Below are positions 20,420-32,890 of a DNA stretch of 64,000 bases, in pieces. The notes under the pieces were generated by a model that had not been told where the DNA came from, ran no database searches, and was given only the letters and a program-made list of their open reading frames with translations. Both the position numbers and the translations under genes were made by a program. Source of the DNA: Chamaecrista fasciculata (taxonomy: Eukaryota > Streptophyta > Magnoliopsida > Fabales > Fabaceae). Positions within the stretch are counted from its first letter, which is position 1, and every line of letters begins with the position of its first letter. The DNA lies in contig QANZ01026610.1 in assembly GCA_003254925.1 (NCBI GenBank), positions 1-64,000 of the forward strand, given 5' to 3'.

Positions 20420-22452
20420 GCATTAACAGAAAGGAATTTGAAAACGAAAGCCTGGCGGCAACCATTTATGTAGATCTTGGTGCCTTGCTTGATGTAAAAA
20501 CTTGTGTTGACAAAGCTCGGTTGATAGATTTTTTCCCTCCCAAAAGTTGGCATATTACAGGTAAAAAAACCTCTATGTTTAAGTATTTAGTATTGTGTTT
20601 ATGAACATGGTTAGGTCAAGCATGCCTTATCAAGTCAGTAAACTTCATTTCCGTGGATATTGCACTTCCGTGGATATTGCACAATTTGCAGGAAAATTTA
20701 GTCTCTCTAGGGACTAAGTTATATAATGATAAGGTATTAATAGAGAGACTAATTTGTAAGGAGTCATAGATTTTTTAGAATTAAATCAAGTTATTCCAAT
20801 AAATCAGAGATTAAAGTAATAGTGACTAGAATCTAAGTTCATTCTAATTTCTAATTGGACTCTTAAATCTCAGGGAAAATTTGCTAATTTCAAGGATTTT
20901 GTGACCTCAAACTTAGAGATGTGTCAGTGGGTAGGCCTAGCGATAATCAGGGAAATTTTATGTGAAGTTGCTTACTCTTTTTTACTTAAATTGGTGTTAT
21001 GTAGTTTTATTAAGTTTATTGAGAATCGTGCTTTGAAAAGGCAACCCAATATTAGCTCTGTAGTGGAAATTTTTAATGTCTTCCTTGATTTTCTTTACTT
21101 TGCCCACATTCTTGATTGTGCGTATTTTAGATTAATATTTTTATTGGATTTTTAATATATTAAGAAGTTTACATTTGACTTCAGTAGTTGCTTTTGGATA
21201 AGAAGTTTACATTTGTTTCTGTCAATCTCAATTTGCTGTCTCATAGGAGCCAGTGATGGAAGATAACAAGGAGTTCGAGGCACATTTGACTTCAGTAGCT
21301 GCTTTTGTGGAGGGTGGAATCCAGGACACTTGTGATTATGCTTGCAGCATATGTCTTGAAGCCTTATGTGACAATGATCCTTCCTTTTGAACTAGCTGCC
21401 CTCATTCTTCCTGCAGGTAACAACTTGCAAACATGAATATCATCTTCAATGCATTTTGGAATGGTAGGCCATGTGACCTCATCTCTATTGTAGTTGAGTC
21501 AATTTTATATCATGGATTTTTCATCCTTCACATCAGTCATTGCTTCTTGGTATTGTCTATCATGGTTGCCTTAGGATTAATTCTCATTACTTAAAAATTT
21601 AGAGCAGTTTAGAGTAGTTCTCTAATAATAAATACCCATTTTTTCATTAAAAAAAAGTCTTGCAGAATTTTTAATGTCTCAGAATGCAACTTTTCTTGAG
21701 AAGACTACGTGAGTTCTTATATGCTGATGTATATGAATTTTAGCATCTTGATATTAATTTCAATTAAAACTTTGTAGGAGTCTCTTGGAAATGGTGGCTT
21801 TGGTAGGCTTGCTTCTTGCTTTTTGGATTCCATGGCAGGAATTCATGATGTACTTCAAAATACGATTACTTTGCTATTAAACTTTTAATTTTTAGTTTAA
21901 TTGTATTTGTGTGACAGAATGTTATACAATTACAGAAGTGATTGATTTGGAAACCAGTCAACAACCATTGTGGAACTATTTGATTAGAATTGGACTTTGA
22001 TGTTTATTCATGGAAATTGTATTTTGTACTTTTTTCCTATATATGCATGTCTGATATGGGGATTGATTGCAGTCAACTGATATAGCCATTTAAGAGCCAT
22101 TTTCGGTATGTTCCTCAGATGGAGAAATACCCAGTAGCAACCCTTTTCTTTAAGCATTACAATCACAGTTCTTTTTTTTCTCTTTTTTTTTTTGCCTTTT
22201 CAATCTTCTCATATGATTGTGTACCAACAAAAATTCTATGAACCTGGACCACTGTTGTATTTATGCACTTTGAATTAACAGGTTGTTGTTGCAGAGAAGG
22301 CAAGCAAAGGTGGTTTGCATGAGAAGCTAACCATGACTGTTGCAGTGCCACTACTATGGCGGGTGCTTCCAGCTTCTGAGACACTTCACCTTGCTGTTAA
22401 AAGTGGCGAAGGGATAGTAGAGAAGGTCTATTGGCAATGGGACTTTCTGTAA
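20420..22452 (+). CDS. Two exons of an unrecognised gene (partial)
   Basis: Exon A is 20420-20560 (acceptor TTTTCAG, donor ACAG|GTAAAA). Exon B is 22295-22452, ending in TAA. Their phases match: A ends in phase 1 and B starts with two bases, so the join reads SWHIT-EKASKGG. Together they give about 99 codons, with clear protein-like wording in A (ATIYVDLGALLDVKTCVDKA) and B (LTMTVAVPLLWRVLPASETL, then VYWQWDFL). I do not recognise the family. No upstream coding exon or start codon is identified, so this is a 3' fragment or a gene relic. It sits in the same stretch as an unrelated RING relic (inside its 1.7-kb intron) and upstream of a Helitron 3' end at 23081, which makes capture by a transposon possible. 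Confidence 0.45.
21248..21419 (+). pseudogene. RHF1A/RHF2A-like RING-H2 E3 ligase exon relic
   Basis: The frame from 21248 reads HLTSVAAFVEGGIQDTCDY followed by ACSICLEALCDNDPSF, which is the conserved N-terminus and first half of the RING-H2 domain of plant RHF-type ligases. It is interrupted by TGA at 21388-21390 just before TSC-H, and the residues after it no longer match the expected CKHEYHLQ pattern. A donor (TGCAG|GTAACA) closes the exon as in the living gene. No second RING half was found downstream. The stop within the RING destroys function. RHF1a and RHF2a act in gametogenesis in Arabidopsis; this copy should not. Confidence 0.75.
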
Positions 22453-23052
22453 GATAATTAATAGAGGTCTCCTAACCATTCTTTGTGCACTGTGTACATA
22501 AAATTGTATCGTCTGTATAATAATGTACAAAACTGAAAAGTATCTATTGGAAATTCATTTCATGTTAATCACAATAGACTATTACGGTTAAAAAATCATA
22601 TTTGTTGCTAAATTTGCATTGCTATTTTAGCAAAAGGACCAACTTGATTGAAAATGCATCTTTTAGGGTCTAAATTGTATAATTTCATCTTTCAAGTACT
22701 AAATTGAGACATTTGTCACATTTCAGGGACCAAATCATCAAATTACTCCTTAAATATCTACAGATAATTGACTTTAATCTATTTATTTTTGGTAGATAGG
22801 TTGTATACCAAGGTTTTCTCTAGAATTAATTTATGAAGTATGAAACTCATTTACTTTTTATTGCTACGGCCAAGCCTATCTGCAATATTTTGATCTGTAA
22901 TATTTTGATCTGTAATATTAGTAATCTATCCAATAATCAGTTAACATACAATATTTTGATCTGTAATATTAGTAATCTATCCAATACATCTGCAGTTTGA
23001 ATGGTATTAAACTATTAATATTTCTACAATGATATGTATTAAGAAGCAAAAA

Positions 23053-23081
23053 CCCGTGCGAACGCACGGGTCTTATGCTAG
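23053..23081 (+). mobile_element. Helitron 3' terminus (plus strand)
   Basis: A perfect 8-bp stem, CCCGTGCG (23053-23060), AA loop, CGCACGGG (23063-23070), is followed by TCTTATG and CTAG (23078-23081), then T. This is a textbook plant Helitron 3' end. The body lies to lower coordinates and may include the exon relics at 20-22 kb. Confidence 0.8.
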
Positions 23082-23085
23082 TTAT

Positions 23086-23600
23086 CATAAAATTTAGGTC
23101 AAATCATTTTGGTCTTAAATGTATGCCTTAATGCTTATTTTGGTTCATTATCTTTTAAAATATTCAAATTAGTCCTAAATGTTAGCAAAATAATTCATTT
23201 TGGCCCCCAAACTATTGAATTTTGTCACATTTTTCTCATCTCTCATTTCAAATTCAAAAAACTTGTTGAGAGGAACTCGTAACTCTAAATTCGTCGCATT
23301 CGAATTTGAAACGAGAGAGATATGATCAACTTTGCTTGTTTGACCATGAAACGAGCGGTCTACTTTTAAAACCGATTTGACCTCATTTGCTAACGACCCC
23401 AATTAGATAGAAAAAGTACTCTTTGAGAACAATATGTAGCTCTCAACTCGTTAAGTTTGAAATTGAAACAAGCCACATTCAATAGTTTGGCACCAAAATG
23501 AAACATTTAGGACCAATTTAAGTATTTTGAAACATAATGGACCAAAATAAACATTAGAGCATATATTTAGGACCGAAATAATCTTTTAACCTAAAATTTA
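23086..23600. repeat. Palindromic element with internal dispersed module
   Basis: The left arm (about 23086-23215: aaatttaggtcaaatc, ttttggtcttaaatg, ttggcccccaaactattgaat) is repeated inverted at about 23485-23600 (caatagtttggcaccaaaatg, ggaccgaaataatc, acctaaaattta). The interior holds the 'cgtcgcattcgaatttgaaacg' module in shortened or related form, also found at 3.6-4.2 kb and 35.7-36.6 kb. Non-coding, non-autonomous. Confidence 0.7.
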
Positions 23601-24489
23601 TTTGTTTTTTCGGATATGTAAAAAAGAAATTTATCATTTATTTTATTTTTATAACTTAATCCCATAATAAAGAGATAAAGACTTAAAAAAATGTTATGTG
23701 AATTTAGGTAATAACTTATTCTATTTAAGGCTACAATATTAAAGATCAGTTGAAAATTCGTCCCAAAACTTACTGAAAAATATCTAATTTTAAAGAAAAA
23801 CTATTTAAAGTAAAATTGTAAAAGTCATAAAAGTTAAGAAAAATGTTGACAAGGTTCTGAGGTATCCCAGATTCTTTAATATTATTCTTGTCATTTTCAA
23901 CACAAATAAATTGGAATGCTTGCAAGCATTGATGTTATTTTAAAGAAATGAGTACATTCATATGAAGTTTTTATTTTTCTATTATTTTTATTTGATCAAT
24001 TATAAAAAAAAATATAGATAAAAATTATGATTAGAGAAATTTTAAATATTTATGATTGATTACTCAATATAACTCCAGCATACCATAAACTTTATTATTA
24101 TTTTTCTGGTTAAAGTGTAATTTTAGTCTTTCATCTTAAAGATAAGTCACAATAACCTTTCATTTTTTTTCTTACAATTTTAGTTTTATATTTTTCTCTA
24201 GACAAATAGGTTCATGTTTTGAAGAGCCATGAAGCAAATGAGAAAAATTGAGATAAAAACGGAACCAAAAAAAAATTAAATACCAAAACGGAATTAGGAT
24301 AATAGAATATTCAAAAGTGGAGTTAAATGGTATTTAACTTCTAATTCGAGGATTAAAATGATATTTCAACCTCTTTGTTTTTGTTTAGGAGGCTAGCTAC
24401 TGTTTTGCTATACTGTGTGGAAGATAACTATCTTGGCGTCTATATTGTGTATCTGCTTCCATTGGGGCATCTCTGAGGTTTTGGGAGCA
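23601..24489. promoter_or_regulatory. AT-rich upstream region of the YchF gene
   Basis: There is no gene. The stretch precedes the ATG at 24490 and should contain its promoter and leader. The codons immediately upstream of that ATG are open back to about 24415 but have no ATG, so they are read as 5' UTR. Confidence 0.4.
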
Positions 24490-25010
24490 ATGGCGAGAGT
24501 GGCTTGCAATAACTTAATCTCCAATTTAGTGTATCCATTGAAGTCATCCCTTCCCAGAAATCAATCAATCTTCACCGGAAACTCTCACTTTATAAGCATT
24601 TATGGCACTCGACGGCGCTTCTCTTCGTCCTCCAAGATAAGCATGAGCCTCAAAGCTGGTATCGTTGGCCTCCCTAATGTCGGAAAATCCACTCTTTTCA
24701 ACGCCGTTGTAAGCCCTTCATCTCCTTCTTCATCTTCTACTCTCTCATTCTGTTCTTCTGCAAATTTGGGCATTCCTTGAAATGAAATCATTTTGTTGGT
24801 ATCTAAGCATTTTAGTATATAGCTCCTAAGTAAGAACTATCTTTTACTGCTAATTCGTTGTTTCTAATATGCCCAAATGGTTACATCTGTGTTTGTGCCT
24901 CGTTGAGAATCAATTTTTGCAGTTTATACCTTTAGTACTAAGAACATCGTACTATCTCAGTGTCAGTTGTGCCCAGTTTGTGTGTTTTGGTGTTTATGCT
25001 AATGCTACTG

Positions 25011-25085
<75 letters not shown>

Positions 25086-28000
25086 ATACCAAGGAAATAT
25101 TTTCATTGATTAGATGCATCCATTCGAAGGAAATACTTTCAGCGAATTGATATATTGTCTTCTTTTCTCAACACCCTCTAACTATGTGAAAAATGCAAAT
25201 GGTTCATATGAGTGATCAGGCTTGTAGCTTGCAGTTTTGACAGTTGCAAATTCCCTAGTAGGTTTTATAAAGGTTGCCAAAGTTTGACCAGTCTGCAAAA
25301 GAGATCTAATATACAAAACTTCCCTAAAAGATAGCCAAGGATAAAAAGGATGCAAATTGGATAACTTTTATACGTTGTTTGGCATACTTGTACAAGCAAT
25401 TTGCTGTCATTCTGGCATTGATTTTGTATATCTGTGTACTAGCAAACATCTAACAAAGTACTGTGATAACTTTTCTTAGGAAAAAAAATAAAACTCTCTA
25501 ATTTCTGGTCACTGCATTTGCTGACTGTAGTATTAATGATCTGTGTATATGTTTTTCTCTAGCCCTTGATGTTATTGTAATATATCAAATCTTGATATAT
25601 TGTGATCCCACATTTCTAGGTTGAAAATGGGAAGGCTCAAGCAGCTAATTTCCCCTTTTGTACAATAGAGCCAAATGTAGGGATTGTTGCTGTTCCAGAT
25701 CCTCGTCTCAATGTGCTGTCTGATCTCAGTAAATCTCAGAGAGCAGTCCCAGCATCTATAGAATTTGTAGATATTGCAGGGCTAGTCAAAGGTGCAAGTC
25801 AAGGAGAGGTACTATTAATTTCCCTCTCCTGGTGTACTATTTGGGCCAACAAGCACTTACTTTGAACTTTATTTTCCATAGTTGCTCTGTAATTTCTCTG
25901 CACTACGCAGAAATTTATATATGTGTTGGTTTTGTTTCTTATTTCAACTGTTGCAGGGACTAGGAAATAAGTTTTTGTCACATATTCGTGAGGTGGACTC
26001 TATACTTCAGGTATCTATTACCATATTTTCCTGTCAATGTTTATCATTGTCTTCACTACCATTCTTGTTGTTCTGTATAGTATCATTCCTTTTTTTGGTG
26101 GAAGTATACTATTATTCCTTTGTAGATGAATTCACCAAGTAATTTCTGTTTATTGCTAATCAGAAATGGTGTTGGCCAATTCCAGCAACTTTGTTAAATG
26201 CATGTTTCTGTACATATATATAGTCCGAGTTCTGTTAAATGCAAGTTTATGTCAAGTTTATGTTGTCATGGATCTATTGATTATTACATTAGGTCGTACG
26301 ATGTTTTGAAGACAATGACATTGTTCATGTGAACGGGAAAGTTGATCCCAAGGCTGATATCGATGTTATCAACTTGGAGCTTGTTTTCTCAGACTTGGAC
26401 CAGGTCAGTTAATTAAATTTCATTTTATGCAACTTTTTTACTAAATATCTGTCTCTCTAAAATCCACTTTTAGCATACAAAATCATTTTAGTTGCACATA
26501 AATCACTTAAATCTTATTTATCTTGATTTGATTGTATTATTTACCTTCCAGCTTCCACTTTTTGTGAACAATTTCTTTTGGGGTTTTGGCAGTCTGTCTG
26601 TGTATGAATGCTTACATATTATGGTTTGTTATGATGAAATTAACTATAAAGCTAAAGAGTGGAGACTCCTTTTTCCAAGAAATGCAGATTGATAAAAGAT
26701 TGGAGAAACTAAAGAAAGGCAAGGCAAAGGATTCTCAATCTAAACTCAAGGTAACAATCCTAGCATGCTAATATTTTTTGTCAGTTGTCACCTTTCCTGG
26801 CGTTTTAGTTGACGAGATTTAATTATATTACTGAGTTAATTTTAAAATTCTTGATTTTAGGAGGAAGCAGAAAAGTCTGCACTGGAGAAGATTCGGGAAG
26901 CACTCATGGATGGAAAACCGGCTCGCTCTGTGACCTTAACAGATTTTGAAAAGGACGCAGTAAAGCAACTCTGCTTGCTCACCATGAAACCTATCATATA
27001 TGTTGCTAATGTTGCAGAGTCTGATCTAGCTGATCCTTTAAAAAATAGTCATGTCAGCGAAGTCACGGGTCTTGCATCTGAATTGCAATCAGGGATTGTA
27101 ACAATTTCAGCACAGGTATGCATTTATAATGTTGGAGCTTGTTTCATGTGAACCTTTTATTTTGTATAATATGTAATCCATCTTTTGCTAATGCAATGAT
27201 TTGTATGTATTTCAATCTCCTATGTTAATGAAAATTAATAAATAAATAGAGCAGTCCTTGAGTTTCTTGCTATTCTCTCTCCGCAGACATGTTAGTAAGG
27301 TGGAGTTATGTAACTGTCCATGCAGGTTGAGGCAGAGCTTACTGAACTACCTTCAGATGAAAGAGAAGAATATCTGAAATCGCTTGGTGTTAGTGAAAGT
27401 GGTCTTGGGAATCTAATTAGGGCAACCTATGACCTTTTGGGGCTTCGAACTTACTTTACTTCTGGTGAGAAGGTAAGAAAATTTTTTTGAAAAGTTTGAT
27501 TGAATATCAAATCATATTTCATCTATAAAACTAACACTTCTAAACGTGTACATAGGAAACAAAGGCTTGGACAATACTTGCAGGTTAGTTTTGTTTGGAT
27601 ACCAGCATATTTAATTGCTTATTAGTGCTACATTACTGTGATGGCCCTGGGCTTCAACCCACTCTAAGCATCATGTTCAAATAATTGGGATCTGAGCATC
27701 ATGTTCGAAAAATTTGGAATATATAATTTGGACTAGTTGTTAACCCATAATTTGTTTGACCTACCAATGAACAATGAATAGATATTATCTAATTTTTCAT
27801 TTCTTGATCGATTTATTTCTTTAGGTTAACCTTTTAATTTTATTTTACTTTACTTTTTTTTTTTTGTTTAAGGTGATAGACAGTTCATCTTTGTTAAGAA
27901 GAAACATGAGATAGATTAAATGCATTATATATAGAAGCTACATAAATTGAATTGCTGCATTTCTAATTTCTATATCTATTCTGTACTAGGAATGACAGCG

Positions 28001-29557
28001 CCTCAAGCTGCTGGAGTCATTCACTCTGACTTTGAGAAAGGTTTCATCCGAGCAGAGACAGTAAGCATCAAGGATATAATTCTGAACTCAGATTTATAAT
28101 TTATCGGAACATATGATTTGGCATTGAAAATATTGTAAAAGTAAAACGTCTCTTAAGTATTTTTTGCTTTAATATTACCTTAATATTCTTTGGAAAATGA
28201 TTTTTTTTTGGTGCTTATGCTATTCAGGATGCTAGATTCTTGCATGTCCATGTCCATTTCACTATATGAACATTTTTGATAGACTAATAGTCATATGATT
28301 TTGTCTGAAAATTAAATTTTAAACAGTTATACAATGAAGACCATGCTGATGTTGAGTACCATTTCGTAAAATATCATTGAATGCCAGCAGTTTCATTTTT
28401 AATCCATTAAAATTAAGTAGATTCCCATAATTTTCTCAATATTGGTTTTATTTTCACCGTTCACATAATAATTGTTATTTTCAAACTTGGGGTGCAATCT
28501 TTACTAGTTGGTCATGTGTTCCACATTTGTATGTCGCAAGGGAAAAGCGACCACCCTTCTCCCAACAGTTTACCCTCAATTTGACTGTTAATTCAGTGGT
28601 CTTGCTTGGAATTTGACTTTGTCTTTCAGTTGATAGCTGATAAAGAACCTTTACTAAGTAGATTAGTTAAATTTCCTTTCTAGATGTCTAGGATTTTAGC
28701 TTTCTATGCTCATCAATCAGATGTTATACACTTATACTGCATTAGGAAGAGGAGTAGAGGACAAAATGAAACCTAGTCTTCATTTGACATGCACAACTGA
28801 ATCAAAGGGGACCGTGCTATATTAACAACCTTTTTTTTTTTTCCAATTTTTAATCAGGTATCTTATGAAGATTTTGTTGCCTCTGGTTCACTTGCAGTAG
28901 CGAGGGAGAAAGGACTTGTAAGTTGGTTTCTTTTTTATTCCTCTCCTCCTTCCTTGAACCAAAATTATAAGCCTATCTACGACTTCCTTTTCTTTGTATC
29001 CTATAAGCACAAAATTATAAAGACCTGATTTGGTGATTGCATGGTTGGCATTTTGTGTAAATGCCATAAATCCAATAGTTTGATCAATCACTTCGCCATT
29101 CTATTTCCTCCTGTGTTTTAAGATATAATCGGAACTTTATGAACCTGTGATGTTGATATCTATGTTAATTGTTAAGAAATCTAGAATTATTAAGAATTAC
29201 TTATTGAGTTATTTCTCATTTTATCATTATCTTTATCAAATAGGGGTTTTTTTTTAACAATAAATAGGGTTAGATTAGACTATATTTCTTTAGTTATCAT
29301 CTTTTCCAAGTAGGTTTAGATTCTTAACTTGATTAGGAATATTTTTCTCTTATTCAAGTTGTTGTAAACCTTTTTGTTCAGAATGAATAATAAGAATTTT
29401 GCTACCTAATTCCTCAGCAATCTATGAACAAAAGGCCACTATGGATTCTCCTTGAAATTGTTCTAATTTTATCTGAATACGTTTGCAGTTGAGATCTGAG
29501 GGTAAAGACTACATTGTACGAGAAGGAGATGTCATGTTGTTTCGTTTCAATGTTTGA
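24490..29557 (+). CDS. Plastid-type YchF/OLA1 family P-loop GTPase/ATPase, eleven exons
   Basis: Exons: 24490-24708, 25620-25808, 25957-26010, 26293-26403, 26688-26750, 26861-27115, 27326-27472, 27556-27583, 27990-28060, 28858-28917, 29489-29557. All introns are GT-AG and the frame closes to 421 residues. The first 50 residues are Ser- and Arg-rich with few acids, as in a plastid transit peptide. G1 is GLPNVGKS (residues 60-67), G3 is DIAG (124-127), and the G4 position reads NVAE (262-265) instead of NKxD. In YchF proteins that change is linked to ATP use rather than GTP. A helical insert follows G3, and a C-terminal TGS-like domain runs from about residue 337 to FRFNV. The family binds ribosomes and affects translation and stress responses. 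Length and transit peptide fit the organelle paralogue (At1g56050-like, from memory), not cytosolic OLA1. Intron 1 carries a 71-base poly(A) run. Confidence 0.95.
25013..25083 (+). repeat. Poly(A) tract of 71 bases in intron 1 of the YchF gene
   Basis: Uninterrupted A from 25013 to 25083. Such a tract is unusual inside an intron. It could be a slipped mononucleotide repeat or the tail of an old retroposed sequence. No obvious target duplication flanks it and its true length may be uncertain. Confidence 0.95.
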
Positions 29558-32219
29558 CATCACTTGCTACTTTCAAGCGGGAATCAGCAGAGAAGTTGAG
29601 ATATAATCTTTTACTGCAGATAGGGAATTTTTTCAGCCAATTGCTGATTATAGTTTTGAAAAGCATTCTTTTGTTATGTTGTATTGTGGCAATATTCTGG
29701 TTTTGTTCATGTAAGGAGTATATCACTGGCAGAATACATCTACAGTTCTATACTAATAGTACTGAGTAATGCCTAAAGTAGAGAGATTTGGTCTGTCTCC
29801 TAATGCAAATTTAAACCTTCTATTTCATATACCAAGTAAGGTTACTGTATGTATAGTTGACAAAATTGATAAAGAAATCACTTAGGATATACCCTGAAGA
29901 ACAACGCAGTTTTTTGTTGTTGTGCTAATTTATAGAACATATAAATGAGATTGGAGACAATTGATGATTGATGAAAGCAAATTTTGTGTGTTTGTATGTG
30001 TCTGTGTCTGTGTTTCCTCTCCTTAAGACTCTAAAATTAACTCAATATACTAAGGATAGCTAGATCAAGCAAGTATGTCTGAAGTAGATGAACTAAGACA
30101 ATGTGCTTAATATTTCATGAGTATATGATTAAATTATCCTTTTGTCCTTCATATGATCATCACTGATGTGGTTGACACCTATTTTGCTTCTAAGCAAATG
30201 AAAATGCCTGCTGCTCTCCCCCTTAACCCATCATTTAATTTTGGGTTGCTTGTTAAACTAAAAATTTCTCAATCTTATGACTTAAAATCTAAGCTTGAAA
30301 GGAGTTTTTATTATATCTTACATTACATGCTTAGACAGGATTTGCTGGTACTTGATTGTTGTGACCCAAATTGTGCGGGTCCTGCTAGATTTTATATAAC
30401 AGTTTCTTCTTGTACATTTTGACAAGCATGTAGTTATATGAAGATTCAACTGCAATCAATATCCAAAACATCAAACTGACCAGAGTTGAATACTTTGCTT
30501 GCTTGTATATATCTTCAAATGACAATGACTTACATGCAGTTTTAAATATATTCATTATTACATTTCACAGCAAGAACATGCTATAATAGGGTTTCTTTTA
30601 AAAAAAAAATTAAATGGATAATATCATAATATCCCATTAATGGTGTTTTAATTTGGAATAGAGTCATCAATGGGTTTGGTGAGTAAGGAAAGGGCAAGGT
30701 ACGAATGAGAAGGAAGGACAAAAAGGTTTCGTGTCCGTTGTCATTGGTTGAAACATTAAGTTACGCTTCCACACTTATCAACAACATTAATGAGGAAAAT
30801 GACTTATTATTATTTATCATGCCATTTTCATATCTAATAAGTGTATAAACATAAGAATTGTTAATGTTAAGTGACACATTGGCACCAATAATTGTGGATT
30901 GCTTCCAAGATTAGTTACATAAGCAACAACACACAGCTGGTGGTAATATATCTTTTTGTCTGCTTCTGATGGCCAGTGGGCCTTTTCTATGTATAGTAGT
31001 GATATTCTCATACCTTTTATTTCATAATTCATACTATTTTTAATTAAATATAGTTGTTTGAAGACTTTTCATAAACTTTTCATATAGCTAGACAATACAC
31101 AGTTGTGTAAATAATATATTTTAAGTTATTAACAATTAAAGTATCATGAAAGTGAGGACATAAATCTTGTAAATTACATCCTATTATGTGTAGGTTCTTT
31201 TAGAAGCAAAATATTGGACACATTTGTCTTCTTGTTTCCAACCATTATATATATTGAATGGAGGCAAAGGTAAACAAAGCAAGCATTGGAGATATAATTT
31301 GGAAAGTTGCTAAGGAACAATCAACTTGAAAACTTTTAACACTGTTAGTCCAAAGTTAAAAGTTAGCTTTCTGTTTTCAACAAGATCCTTATATATATTT
31401 TATTATATATATATAATGCTGATTAATTACCAACTATCTTGTCTATTAAGCTTTAACAAGTAATGAAGCAATTAATAATTCTATTGTCACATTCGGGATT
31501 CAGGAAACTAGTTGGTGCCAGATATATACTATCTGGATTGACAAGTTGACACATACACGTCTGTTCCTGAATGATTTTGTATATAATCATCACACAGCTT
31601 TCTTTCTTATTAATTAGTATGCATGGCTGGCAAGGAAACAACATTCTTAACAATGAAGATCAGTAGGGCCCATTAACAACACCTTTTGAGCTTATATGTC
31701 TTTTTCTTTACTGTGTTAGTCTTATGGCAGCAAATGTTTTAAAACAGAGGTTTTAGTATGAGGCTGAATTGTAATTAAACCATAACATTTAAATATTTGT
31801 TAGAGTTATATATATCTTTTGACAGTAATAAACACATAATCCAACATTGTGTATGCTCTGTTTATAATAAACAAGGAAGTATTTCCAAGTTGATGTGAAC
31901 TTTTAAGAGCAAACAGCTTCAAATATGAGTTGGAGTCGAAATTAAAAAATAAAATAATTTAAAGATATGTACATTTATACATATATATCCTTTTAATTTT
32001 TTGGGCAGAGAGCATATATATCTGAAATAAAACTAGGGGCTTCTACAATGGGTTCTTCACTTGGTGACAAGTTATGCCTCATTCACTAAATTAATAAATA
32101 CATATATAAACAAATAAATGATCTGTTCCTCATGCGTCATCCAGAGACTTTTTTGGGTAAATGTAAGGCAAATGATAAAGCAGAACAGGATTCCAAAGCA
32201 GACCATGATGTTTTGGTAC

Positions 32220-32221
<2 letters not shown>

Positions 32222-32254
<33 letters not shown>
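32222..32254. repeat. (AT)n microsatellite
   Basis: A run of about sixteen AT dinucleotides in the intergenic spacer. Similar runs occur at 34851-34875, 48339-48361 and 59379-59399. Confidence 0.9.
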
Positions 32255-32258
<4 letters not shown>

Positions 32259-32439
32259 AGGAATAAGCATTTCATATATTTATGCATTCTTATTCTTGTC
32301 TTGTATCTTAAATGTCAATGTTTTCACACACTTATCATAGATTCTAAGGAATTAAATATAATACTATTTCGGACAATAGTTATGTAGATCTCACGTCTCT
32401 AGGATTTTAAAATAAAAGTACTAAAATGTACCACCACAA

Positions 32440-32890
32440 TAATATAGAGGCAAAAAAGTATCCTTTTTTTTAATCTCAAAATTTATATCAATTTTTAATT
32501 TTTTTCTGTAAATTTTATTTATTATCAACTTTGTCTCTAAAGTTATACATTTTAGTTAATTTTATCTATTTTTTTAATTTTATCAAATGACTTGACGACA
32601 AACTCAAATATCTTATTCATACTTTTATGATTTATTATCAGATGCATCCCTAAAATTGGAATGTATCATCAAGTATGGTCTAAAAATTTGAGTTTACTAT
32701 TAAATATGCCCCCTAAAAATATATTTACATGAAGTCTATTGTTAAGTCATCTAATAGAGTTAGGACAAAAGATATAAAATTGACCAAATTTTAACATTTT
32801 AAAGACAAAATTAACAACAAACAAATTTTATAGATGAAACAAGAAATTGATGTAAAATTTGAGGGGAAAAAAATATTTTTGCCTGATATA
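32440..32890. repeat. Palindromic fold-back (MITE-like) element
   Basis: The left arm (about 32455-32590: tcaatttttaattttttt, ttatcaactttgtctctaaag, ttagttaattttatc) is mirrored by an inverted right arm (about 32755-32890: ataaaattgaccaaattttaac, aaagacaaaattaacaac, agaaattgatgtaaaatttg). No ORF. The arms resemble the element at 2945-3250. Confidence 0.6.

Noticed and set aside
24869..25150. 93-codon plus-strand ORF with a long poly-Lys run
   Set aside because: Created by the poly(A) tract in intron 1 of the YchF gene.
30153..30422. 89-codon plus-strand ORF
   Set aside because: No recognisable motif, splice context or promoter; composition fits chance in AT-rich DNA.
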